64,000 bases of DNA from Atriophallophorus winterbourni. Taxonomy: Eukaryota; Platyhelminthes; Trematoda; Plagiorchiida; Microphallidae. The stretch's first letter is position 1. Each line of letters begins with the position of its first letter. The notes beneath the pieces were generated by a model. The model did no database searches and had not been told where the DNA came from. It saw only the letters and a program-made list of their open reading frames with translations. This document shows, piece after piece, positions 37,500-47,509 of this stretch. The DNA lies in contig JACCGJ010000305.1 of assembly GCA_013407085.1 (NCBI GenBank), positions 62,001 through 126,000 on the forward strand. Direction: 5' to 3'. Both the position numbers and the translations under genes were made by a program.

Positions 37500-38270
37500 T
37501 AAGTAAAGATCCTCAAACCCTACAATTACAGCATATTTCATGCTCATTACCAGTTTTTGGTACATCTAACCCACGTTTATGGTTTGGTCAAGTCGAAGCC
37601 ACTTTTCGTATTTATGACATCACTGATTAGGCTATTATGTTTTCTCACTTGGTGCGTCTACTCAAACTCGAGGTAGCCGAAGAAGTCAGTGACTTAATTC
37701 ATTCCATGCCCGAGGATGACCCCAACGAAAAGTTGAAATCCGCACTGATAGAACGAGTTGGTATCTCCGAGCAACGAAAACTCGACACCCTATTCTCGCA
37801 GATGCAGCTTGGCGATAGAAAGCCCTCTCAATTACTTCGTCATGTGAAAGAGCTACTCGTGGGTGGAAAAATGGACTAAAGTATTTTTAAACAGTTGTGG
37901 TTAAAAAATCTCCCATCTGATACACGCCAAGTTCTAGCGGGTTTGAACACCTACGTGCCACTAGACGAGCTTGCGCAAGCAGCGGATAAGATGATTGAAG
38001 CTAAGAATACCGACCAAATTACGGAGGATTCTGCACACAGAACCCCTCAATGTTCTTGTACATAGTTGAAAAAGCAAGTAGCCCAATTGACGCTCGTGGT
38101 AAAGTCACTTTTATCGAAACCTCGCAACCGACATCGCTCAAGATCTAACTCTAAATCCCCGAGTCATCCGCCCATGTGTTGGTATCACAGACGATGTGGG
38201 GATAAAGCCTCTAAGTGCGCTCCCTCATGCAATTTTGCTCAAAAAACCTCAAACTTTCGGGCCAGACAGT
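37500..38270 (+). pseudogene. gypsy-A Gag with zinc knuckle
   Basis: Continues the frame from 33977: PVFGTSNPRLWFGQVEATFR, IMFSHLVRLLKLEVAEEVSD, ERVGISEQRKLDTLFSQMQL and DRKPSQLLRHVKELLVGGKM, then LWLKNLPSDTRQVLAGL, and a zinc knuckle CWYHRRCGDKASKCAPSC near 38180. Stops at about 37628, 37877 and 38063 are single-base changes in an otherwise continuous frame. Confidence 0.88.
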
Positions 38271-39052
38271 AACGGCGACGACTGTAGCCGGCCCATCAAA
38301 CCCGAGTCGCCTATTCTATGTTACAAACAAATCGAGTGGTCTGCGTTTTCTAGTCGATACTGGCGCTGAAATCAGCGTCATACCTCCAACATCCAGCACC
38401 TCCAAACCGTCGTCCTACACTCTTCAGGCGGCAAATGCCACTCGTATTAACACTTACGGCCAACGCCTGCTAACCTTCAACTTTTTTTCCCTGGGTGTTT
38501 CTTATCGCGGAGGTTAATTGCCCAATAATCGGCATGGACTTTTTGTCTCACTTCGGTCTAACTGTCGAAGTGAAACAGCGGAGATTAGTAGATACGACAA
38601 CCTCTTTACAGGTGTCAGGTATCACCACTAAAGCCATTTCCTCCGGCATCAAAGCTGTCACTCTAGAAACTTCGACATTTAGTACTATACTGCATGAATT
38701 CCCATCCGTCATGCAGCCTCCACGACCGACAGACAAAGTGACCCACTCCGTGAAACACTACATTGTCACCAGCGGACCACCAGTCTCCTTCAGACCTAGG
38801 CGACTTCACCCGTCGAAACTCAAGATCGCAAGAACCGAATTTGAGCACATGCTAGAGCTTGGGATCATCCGTCCCTCTTTCAGCTCCTGGTCGTCACCAC
38901 TTCATGTGGTTCCCAAGAAGACCTCAGATGACTGGAGGCCATGTGGCGACTATCGTGCTCTCAACAATCGAACGGTCCCCAACAGATATCCGTTGCCACG
39001 ACGATACTTAATAAGCTTGATCTCGTCCGTACTTATTATCACATCCCGGTAG
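38215..39052 (+). pseudogene. gypsy-A protease and RT fingers
   Basis: Protease motif FLVDTGAEISVIPP near 38350. A frameshift near 38505 is followed by [17 protein letters not shown] (flap/C-terminal protease). RT begins with [60 protein letters not shown] and [11 protein letters not shown] second frameshift near 38995 breaks the link to the palm. DTGA is intact. Confidence 0.9.
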
Positions 39053-39059
39053 CCGGGTA

Positions 39060-40275
39060 AGACATACCCAAAACGGCAGTCAAAACTCCTTTCGGCTTAT
39101 ACGAATTCACTCGGATGCCCTTTCGCCTGAGAAACGCTGCACAAACCTTCCAAAGTTTCATCGACGAAGTCTTGCGAAGCTTGTTGTTTGCCTACGCATA
39201 CATCGACGACGTCTCGATTGCCAGCAACTCTCCAGAGGAGCATGTCGAGCACATCCGTCTCATTTTAGAGCGTTTCGTTAACTACAACCCAAGCAAATGC
39301 ATTTTCGGCACAGATTCACTGGACTTCCTCGGTCATCGCCTTACTCGATCTGGTATCACACCTCTTCCTGAGAAATGCCAGGCGATTTCCGACTTTCCTG
39401 TCCCAACAACGGTAACCCAGTTGCACCGCTTTATCGGCATGATCAACTTTTACCGTCGCTTTATTCCAAACTGCGCAAAGATCATTGCACCGCTGACCGA
39501 TTTGCTCGACTCCAAATCAAAATCTCTTCAGCTTTCGCCTGAGGCCCTTGAAGCTTTTGCCGCATCCAAAAAAGCTCTTTGCAGTGCCACAGAACTCTCA
39601 TTCATTGATCCGGAACCGACCTTTCCTTTGTCATTGACGACCGATGCCTTCAATTCGGCTGTGGGAGCTGTTTTACAACAACACCACAAGAACACAGTCC
39701 ATCCACTGGCATTTTTCTCACAAAAGCTTAGTCCGGCAAAAACTCGCTATAGCACATTTGGCCGTGAATTACGTGCGATATATTTGGCCATACGGCATTT
39801 CCGTCATTTACTGGAAGGTCGTGACTTCATTATTTTTACGGATCACAAACCATTGACTTTTGCTCTGCAGTCTAAACTTGATCGTCATTCGCCACGCGAG
39901 ATTCGACACTTAGTTTACATCTCTCTTTTCTCTACCGATATACGTTACATCAAAGGAGATGCGAACTTGGTTGCCGATGCTTTATCAAGACCTGACATTT
40001 CTGTTTTGTCTACAGGCACACCATTTAAACTCTCCCTTTCGACTAACCATCAAGCCGAGATTGATAAAACCGAACTCGCGAAGTGTCGATCCCTGGATTT
40101 GCAGCAAATTCAGTTACCAAACGCCGATGACTCGTTAACGTGCGATATCTCGACAGGGAAACCTAGACCTCTTGTTCCTCTTTCTCTGCGACGTGCCATT
40201 TTCGATCATGTTCATTCGATGTCTCATCCTGGAAAGCGTGCCACCGTGAGGCTAATCGCAGATTGTTTTGTTTGA
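39060..40275 (+). pseudogene. gypsy-A RT palm, RNase H and integrase zinc finger
   Basis: Palm: DIPKTAVKTPFGLYEFTRMP, FRLRNAAQTFQSFIDE and the active site FAYAYIDDVSIAS near 39195 (YIDD intact). Then FLGHRLTRSGITPLPEKC and FIGMINFYRRFIP. RNase H: LTTDAFNSAVGAVLQQ, RYSTFGRELRAIYLA, IFTDHKPLTFAL and NLVADALSRPD. Integrase zinc region: HVHSMSHPGKRATVRL. The ATG at 39115 is internal, not a true start. Stops at about 39058 and 40273 (a Trp-position TGA). Confidence 0.92.
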
Positions 40276-41308
40276 CCATCCATGAATAAGGATATACGAA
40301 ATTGGGTCCAGCATTGCATTCCTTGTCAAAAGAACAAGATATCTCGGCACACCTTCACACCTTACGTTCCATTTAGGCATCCCAACTGTCGATCCTCTCA
40401 TGTGCATCTCGATCTCGTCGGTCCTATGCCATCATCGAACGGATACTCATTCATCCTAACGGCGATTGATCGCTTTACTCGATGGCCGATTGCTGTTCCG
40501 ATCAAAGACACATGTTCAGAGACTGTAGCACGCGCCTTCGTCGAACATTAGATTGCCAATTTTAGCACACCATCTGTCATCACAACCGACCGTGGCACTC
40601 AGTTTCAATCGACTTTGTTCCGAGATTTGACGCGACACCTTGGCTGTCAGCACATACGAACCACCGCCTACCACCCTAACTCAAACGGATTGGTTGAACG
40701 CTTCCATCGGCAGCTTAAAGCCTCTTTAGCTTACCAGCCTGATCCTAATAAATAGACTGAGAATTTGCCACTTGTTCTTCTTGAAATACGTTGCGCTATC
40801 AAAGAAGACATGCAGCGCTCAGCCGCAGAGTTAGTTTTTGGTACCGCCTTGTGTCTTCCCGGTGAACTCGTTGTGCCATGCCAGCCATTACCTCCGTCGT
40901 CAGATTACATTTCTCGCTTGCGATCGTTCATGTTCAAGTTGGACTTTACGCCTCCTCGTCAGCGCATTATCCGCCAACAGAAATCACCTCATCTTGATAC
41001 GTGTGATTTTGTTTTTGTGCGACGCGACTCTGTTTGTAAACCTCTTCAGCCATCCTATCATGGACCTCACAGAGTTATCGAGCGTAAACCCAAGTTCTAT
41101 TGACCGCTTAAAACCCGCTTTTGTCGAGCCTAAGCCGCAATCTCCACCAAGCGTCACAACCCATCACGCACAACCGCCTGATAATCCTCATGTGCCAACC
41201 TCCACCCATGTTCATCCCAATCCCACGGTCCATCCTACCCCCGTTCAAACCCGAACCGGTAGACATGTGCATTGGCCCAAACGCCTTGCTGACTACGTGA
41301 CCTTATGA
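40276..41308 (+). pseudogene. gypsy-A integrase
   Basis: Zinc-finger end NWVQHCIPCQKNK, core HVHLDLVGPMPSSNGYSFIL and IDRFTRWPIAVPI, ITTDRGTQFQSTLF, and TAYHPNSNGLVERFHRQLKA; all three DDE residues are present. Stops at about 40549 and 40754 both sit at Trp positions. C-terminal domain VFVRRDSVCKPLQPSYHGPH, followed by a frameshift and a proline/histidine-rich tail to 41308. The polypurine tract 'tgctgggggagtat' (41355-41368) precedes the 3' LTR. Confidence 0.9.
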
Positions 41309-41368
41309 ACATTTCGAGCGTATGTTACCCTTCAGTCAAGCCTAAATAACGCTCTGCTGGGGGAGTAT

Positions 41369-41772
41369 TGTAGTGAACTGCTTCCACTTTGTAACTTCGT
41401 ATTATGTACATAAAATGTTCGGCCTTGTAGAGTTATTCGTTTTTTGGCCATGTATACTATGTCTGTATCAATGCTTGTACAACATACTTTAAGGCGGTCA
41501 ATACAATTTCGAACTAAGATTTGTCTTCTCCCGTGGTTGCGAAGTCTGTGTGCGTCACTCTGTGTTGGAACTGTGATTAACGGATTCTCCAACATTTTAG
41601 CGATTTCTGTACCTTGGATTTTATTTCTTGGATTTTCTTGTGTGGATTACTTCGCTATCGTTGGACGTTACGGATCTTTATTTGGACATTTGCTCCTTTG
41701 GTATTTTAGTGAGTTCTTTTCATTTTTGCCATTTTGTGTGTAGTGCTAGACTTATATTTTTGGTCCACTACA
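41369..41772 (+). repeat. gypsy-A 3' LTR
   Basis: 404 bp matching 33473-33877. It is followed by GTTC (41773-41776), then element C Gag. Confidence 0.93.
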
Positions 41773-42530
41773 GTTCCGTATTTATGTATGGAGAGTTATT
41801 CCGCGTAGATTTTGCCGCACAGGACGATGCGTGGAAAGTTAGACACCTACTACGCAAACCACGCCCTAGTGAACTCGATAAATATTGTAACTTTATCTTG
41901 CCACAAAACCCATGCGACCGTTCATTCAAAAAGACAGTCGACACACTGAAACAACTATTTAGAGACAGGTTATCACTCTTCAACACGTTATCTTTGCCTA
42001 AAACTGGTTATACAGGAATCCGACGATTTCTTAACACACATGGGCATTGCTAACAGAGAGTGCGAGCGGTTTAAGCTTCGTTCACCAACGGATGATCAAT
42101 TTAAATCGCTAATATTTATATGCACTCTCCCGTCTTCCAGTTTCACATATATCAGGACCCCTCACTCACGCTTCAAGCCATCGGTGACGAGTATCTTCGA
42201 TTGGTAAATCTTCAACGGGATTCGGCTATGGTCCAATATGGGGGTCATGGTAAAGTTGCTGTCAATCTCCATCGGGATTTATCTATGGTCCACCTTGGGG
42301 ACCATGGCAAACATGCGGTACATTCAATCCAAAAGAAGATACGCATTTTTCGCTTGAATGAACCTGGTACCCAGAATCCAACTCCATCTTCGCCAGGATC
42401 CAAGAAGCCTCGTTCTGCGTGTTGGTTATGCGGCGCATGGCATTTCGTCAAATTCTGCCCGTTCAAGCAACATTGATGTCAACGGTGTAACATCGTTGGT
42501 CACAAGGATGGTTTCTGTCAACAGAGTATT
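41773..42530 (+). pseudogene. Element C Gag (CsRn1-like), C-terminal part
   Basis: After a frame change: MYGELFRVDFAAQDDAWKVR, HLLRKPRPSELDKYCNFILP, FKKTVDTLKQLFRDRLSLFN, then ECERFKLRSPTDDQFKSLIF in another frame, and the zinc region PRSACWLCGAWHFVKFCPFK followed by CQRCNIVGHKDGFC near 42500. The CHCC-style double knuckle is characteristic of CsRn1-group gypsy elements of flatworms. At least three frameshifts. Confidence 0.85.
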
Positions 42531-42599
42531 GGTCGCTCGAATCATTCACACAAGCATTCAAAGTGGTCTCTCAGTCTTTTGGCTACGTTCCAAGTCTAC

Positions 42600-43603
42600 G
42601 CAGCCGATCGGAGAAAATTCGTAATGGTCCAGATCAACGGTCAATCTGTTCGATTGCAGTTGGACACTGTATCAGGCATCAAGATCATTTCCCGAAAACT
42701 CTGGTGGAACCTTGTTTATCCATAACTCAATCCCACAACACAGACCACCACCAGTGCCTGTGGAGGTTCCGTACAGCTGACTAGACAGCTACAATGCCAA
42801 ATCACATTCGGAAGGTCAACAGTCGTAGGCACGTGTTACGTGTCAAATTCACAACTAAAACTGTTTGGCCTCGATTTGTTTGATCTTCCCGATTTGGCTC
42901 GCCTTCCATTCAGTGCGATTTGCAATCAAATACAAGCAACCGAAACACTTCAGAAAAAGCGAGACGCGATAATGCTGGAACATGCAACCGTGTTTACAAA
43001 CGAACTTGGAACATGTAACAAGGCGCAAGGTAGTCTCTATCTCGAAAATGACGCCAAGCCTGTATTCCAACCGAAACGACCTGTGCCATACCCATCCTTG
43101 CCACAAGTCGAAACTGAACTTCAAAGGTCACAAGATCAAGGTGTTCCAGTAACATACTTTGCCTGGGCAGCACCTATCGTTGTCGTTAAAAAGCCGAATG
43201 AAGCCATCAGAAGTTGCGCCGATTTTTCAACTAGATTGAATGCCGTTTCCGAAACCACTATCCATTACCTGTCGCAGATGATTTGTTCACAATGCTCAAT
43301 GGTGGTTTGTACTTCGCAAAGCTCGACCTAGCTGATTCCTATCTGCAGATCGGAATTGCACCTGATTCGCAAGAACTGCTAAAAATTAATACCCATAAGG
43401 GATTGTTCCAGTATGAGCGTCATCCTTTTCGTGTGAAGACTGCTCCAGACGTTTTCCAGCAACTGATGGACAGCATTATGTCTGGCATCCCAGGTCTGGC
43501 CGCATACCTGGACGATCTACTCATTCTCGGTTCCTCCGAAGAAGAACTCGATGGTCGCATCAACCAGACGTTGAGACGGATCACTGAAAGTGGTTTAGGC
43601 CTT
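42600..43603 (+). pseudogene. Element C protease and reverse transcriptase
   Basis: Protease remnant: QINGQSVRLQLDTVSGIKII (DTVS where DTGS/DTGA is usual). Then a linker LKLFGLDLFDLPDLARLPFS and RT: AKPVFQPKRPVPYPSLPQVE, YFAWAAPIVVVKKPNEAIRS, GLYFAKLDLADSYLQIGIAP, GLFQYERHPFRVKTAPDVFQ and the active site LAAYLDDLLILGSSEEEL near 43510. Frameshifts near 42660-42840 and at 43280. The sequence is cut at 43603 by the LTR of element E; RNase H and integrase are not found. Confidence 0.88.
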
Positions 43604-44027
43604 TGTAAGATAAACATTGAATTTATTTTATTGACAACTAATCGTTCAAATCTGCTGGTATTTTTGTATATTTCTACCATTTTGGTTTACCGAACTACTT
43701 GACTTTATTCGTTATCGAGCTTATTGTTGGGTATTTTTATTTGGCCGTTCCTGCGCTATTTGAAGTTGTGATCACTCGTGTTCATTGTTATTGTTGAATA
43801 TTCTTGATTTTGGATTCAACACGAAGCGGAATAATTGAGGCTTGCTATTTTTATTGTATAATTATTTCGCTTCAATAGTACCGTACTCATCTCACGTATT
43901 GCCTTGTCAATATCTTGGTGGGTTTGGACGCATAACTCAACCGTTAAATAGACACATTGATGTTTATAACGTGACTGAATTCTTTGACGTTGAACTCGAA
44001 TTTCCCTGGACCGTTTTGTTGGTTACA
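43604..44027 (+). repeat. Element E 5' LTR (putative)
   Basis: 424 bp from TGTAAGATAAAC to GGTTACA, bounded by element C RT on the left and by the primer-site-like 'gcactcaattggcttcg' on the right. Its termini resemble the element B LTR. No second copy is available for confirmation. Confidence 0.6.
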
Positions 44028-44060
44028 GCACTCAATTGGCTTCGTTCGAGCATTTGGGGA

Positions 44061-44928
44061 CATGAATAAAAAATCGTCAAAGAAAACGACTGAACACGAC
44101 CAAAAGGATCGTTTGGACGGACACGTCGGTAATTTTTTCATTGTTTGATAACATATCATGCTCTGGTTCGGTAGTTAGTTTTAACGCTGATAATCGTAGG
44201 GCGCAGTTTCTGTTAGCAAAATTAGCGGAGGAACAGAGGCGTCAAGAGATTGAGTTAGAACTGTTAAAGGCTACGAATGCTACTCGATTTACACGAGTTA
44301 AACTAAAACTCTCTGATGCAGGAGATTCTGGTCAGATTGCTGGAGACGGTAAGGCTCAGAAGACCATCAAACAATATCTTAGCCTAGTCAAACTTCAAGA
44401 AGAACGCAAAGTGTCTAGTCATTCCTTTGACCGTGTAACACCGGTGATGCCAAGAATAGAATTACAGTATTTCGATGGCATTCCATGCCACTATTGAAAA
44501 TTTATACGGCAATTTGAAAACTTTATTGAAAGTATTGTCTTTGACGACGGACAACGTATGCTGTATTTGCTGCACCATTGTAAAGGTCAAGCGCGAGATG
44601 CTATCGATGGATGTAGTATGTTGTTGCCTGAAACTGCCTACAAAAGGGCGCGAGAGACATCAACTGATCTCTACGGACAGATTCACGTTATCGCGCGGTC
44701 AATGATTGACCGATTAATTTCGTCCATGGAACAAGTAAAGTCAAACGGGGTTTTGGTGACTCAAATCTCGATAGAGATGCAGAACTGTGAGACTGCTCTA
44801 TCTCAAATGAATTGCGATGCGGACCTAGATTCGTTGACGATACTTGAATTAGTCGTCTATGAGCTGCCACACGAATTGCAGGATCGGAAAGCGAGATTGG
44901 TTGATGTGATTCACCAGGACAATCCCTA
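44061..44928 (+). pseudogene. Element E Gag (BEL/Pao)
   Basis: Possible start ATG 44064 (MNKKSSKKTTEHD), stop near 44147. Then a coiled-coil-like stretch LLAKLAEEQRRQEIELELLK, the conserved PRIELQYFDGIPCHYWKF with a frame change, FENFIESIVFDDGQRMLYLL, HHCKGQARDAIDGC and MQNCETALSQMNCDADLDSL. These match DUF1759-type BEL Gag. A stop at 44927 precedes a short degraded linker. Confidence 0.85.
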
Positions 44929-45868
44929 GCCAAAGTTTCACGATTTGCCACTTTTCATAGCAGACGAAGCGCGAATAAGTCGTAGGCGTTTCGATGAAAT
45001 CGCAACGAAAGCAAATGTTAAGGTAACTGACAAGACAGGAAGAGAATTAGCGCGTATTCCTAATACGGTGAATTAAATGGACTAGTTTCACTCGAAGATA
45101 GCCGTTAATTGCTATGTTTGTGGTGATGAACACCATTTGGAAAAGCGTGACAAGTTCACATCTTACGATGTTAGCGGTCGGTGGAACACTGTCAAGAAAC
45201 GTCAGGGTTGATTCTTGTGTCTTTTCAGAGGTCATCGTGCTACGCATTGTCGAAAGAAAGGCTTGTGTTCTGTTTCTGGCTGTAACGGAAGACACAGTAA
45301 CCTCCTTCATATATGCCAGAAGGAAGAAACTTTTGATAATTCAGTAAAATGTAACAGTCTAAATACTAGTTACGAACGTGTTCGTCGAGGCACATTTCCT
45401 GTTACCATACTGGGACCACATGGCGCAGTAGATACTTACGCTATGCTAGATAATGGTTCTGATGTATCTTTGGTGGAAAGCATTCTTCTACAAAAGTTAA
45501 GAATCCAACCCGAGGAAGAAGACTTGCATGTTGGAACACTAAATTCGGTATCTCATCTATACTCAGGCACGACGGAATTCTCTCTGGGGCCATATGGTTG
45601 CCAAGAGCCTGTTGTGCTCATAAATCGTGTATTATGTGTACTGGAGTTACCGAGAAACAATTGTTGTTCAGCTGCTGTGGACGCCAGGGCGTGGGAACAT
45701 TTGAAAAACCTCCACTTACCTGACAATCTTGATAAAACAGTTGGCCTGCTTATTAGAGCAGACGTACCGGATGCACACTGGGTGATGAAGCAGAGATTAG
45801 GCCGCCGTTACGAACCCTTTGCTTATGAAACCAAACTTGGCTGGGTGGTTCTTGGACCAGTTATCTAA
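44929..45868 (+). pseudogene. Element E zinc knuckles and aspartic protease
   Basis: CYVCGDEHHLEKRDKF near 45115 and, in another frame, a GHRATHCRKKGLCSVSGCNG knuckle near 45240. The protease region from 45390 has TFPVTILGPHGAVDTYAMLD, LDNGSDVSLV (active-site Asp; DNGS is usual in BEL), and ends with ETKLGWVVLGPVI. Two frameshifts precede it. The protease block itself is open for about 200 codons. Confidence 0.88.
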
Positions 45869-46904
45869 GACTCGACACGCAGCAAGTTTGTGCTCAGTGT
45901 ACAACGGGAGGACATGGATGTGGCTGAGCAATTGAAGTTGATGCAGAATAATAAATTCGACGATAGTGCCTCATGTGATCAACAGCTGACGAGGAAAGAA
46001 ATAAAGATCGTTCAACTCGTCGGAAGGTCTTGTCGTTTGAAAGATGGCCGTTTTAAAGTGTGTTTACCTTGGAAAAGAGATTTCCATGGACTGTGCAACA
46101 ACCTTGGACAAGCAAAGTCGCGTTTACAGTGTGTGTTCTAGGTCTTTGCGAAATCCTGAGTTACTTCAAAGGTATGCAAACGTAATGGAACGCAATTTTA
46201 TCTGCAGATATGCAACTCCTGTTCCGGATACTTAATTGTCGACAAACGTTCGACCTTGGTGGTTTCTTCCCCATCACGCAGTTATTAACCCTAAAACACC
46301 TGGTAAGTTAAGGGTTGTATATGATTGTGCCGACAAGTTCGGATGTGTATCACTAAATGATTGTTCATAATAAGGTCCAGATAGACCGCGGAGCTTGATT
46401 GGTATATTTCTGAAATTCCGTAAAGAGGTGATCGCACTCTCTGTCGATATTGAAGAAATGTTCATGCAATTATCTGTTCCTGTTATTGACCGAGGTGCAC
46501 TGGGGTTTTTGTGGTGGCCGAACAATGACATATCTCAAACTCATACTGAATATCAGATAGCGGTTCATCCCTTTGGAGCTGTTTCATCGCCATTTGTCGC
46601 GATTTTTGCACTCAAGCAAACGCTTGTGCATTGCGATCAAAACGCTTTTCTGCTGGTTGCCGAAGCTATTCAAAATTATTTTTCTGTTGACGATTTGATT
46701 ATTTCTGTATCAAGGGAGAGTGATGCAATGATCTTTATCAACGAAGTTTGTCGGACGCTTTCGAAATGCGGTTTTACTTTACGGAAAAGGTTGTCGAATT
46801 GTAAGAGTGCTTTGAAAGATGTTTCAGATAAAAAATTAGCTCACCTGGATGGTAAATGTTATCTGAATCCCGTCCCTTTTGATAGAACATTGGATCTTGA
46901 ATGA
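45869..46904 (+). pseudogene. Element E reverse transcriptase
   Basis: [20 protein letters not shown] near 46280 (BEL RT fingers, here split by stops), then VDIEEMFMQLSVPVIDRGAL, FLWWPNN, HPFGAVSSPFVAIFALKQTL and the active site NYFSVDDLIISV near 46685 (VDD). The upstream connection (45890-46140) has frameshifts. Confidence 0.85.
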
Positions 46905-47462
46905 GATTCGGTTGCTGATAAGTTTCCTTTCTTGTTTTGGCAGAAAGATGTTCCCTTACAAGACGCTCGCTGCTGTTAGCGGTTTCTTCCTTGTTTAATC
47001 CTTTGGGGTTGGTCGCTCCAATTATGTTGCCTGCCAAGTTGCTATTACAAAAACTTTATCGCAAAACCTCGTATTAGAATGCTGAACTATGTTCGACAGA
47101 CGTGCAAGTTTGGAAGATCTGGGTGTCCAATTTTCGGGAACTGCAATCATTAGGAATTCCTCAATGTATGAAACTCGAAGGTGCTCACGTAGTTCGACCT
47201 TAGTTACATGCATCCTGTGATGCGTTGGAAGTTGGGTATGGAGCCGCGATTAACATTCGATTTAGCCCTAAGTCTGATCTCTCATATTGTTCCCTATTCC
47301 ACTCGAAATCGCGCGTTGCTCTAGTAAAGCCCGGTACTATTCCGCATCTGGAATTAGTAGCCGCTAAGCTGGCAGTATTACTTACTACCGTACTAAAGGA
47401 AGAAATTCATTTGGAATTAGATCAAACATGCTTCTGGACTGATTTGACTGTTGTTATCGGCC
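46905..47462 (+). pseudogene. Element E RNase H-like (Pao) region, truncated
   Basis: After several frame changes: ALEVGYGAAINIRFSPKSDL, VALVKPGTIPHLELVAAKLA and the TCFWTDLTVVIG block, typical of the Pao peptidase A17/RNase H-like segment. It is cut at 47462 by the RTE-2 3' end. Confidence 0.8.
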
Positions 47463-47509
47463 TCCGTCGGTCGATGTCGACCATGGATGTATATCACATC
47501 GCATGAGTT

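Larger units (their letters stand above)
33473..41772 (+). mobile_element. gypsy-A: LTR retrotransposon inserted in element C
   Basis: LTRs at 33473-33877 (405 bp) and 41369-41772 (404 bp) have TGTAGTG/CACTACA ends. The target duplication is GTTC (33469-33472, 41773-41776). Gag-pol is read on plus, with a 3.5-kb BEL-derived element (33993-37494) inserted 14 bp after the gag ATG. Without it, gypsy-A is about 4.8 kb. The coding region has about seven point stops and two frameshifts. Confidence 0.92.
43604..47462 (+). mobile_element. Element E: BEL/Pao LTR retrotransposon, 3'-incomplete
   Basis: Inserted in the RT of element C. 5' LTR 43604-44027, then Gag (DUF1759-type), zinc knuckles, aspartic protease (DUF1758-type), RT and the start of the Pao RNase H-like region, broken at 47462 by RTE-2. 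No integrase or 3' LTR was found to the right of RTE-2. Confidence 0.85.

Noticed and set aside
33473..41772. Envelope gene making gypsy-A an endogenous retrovirus
   Set aside because: After integrase only a short Pro/His-rich tail precedes the polypurine tract; no third ORF.
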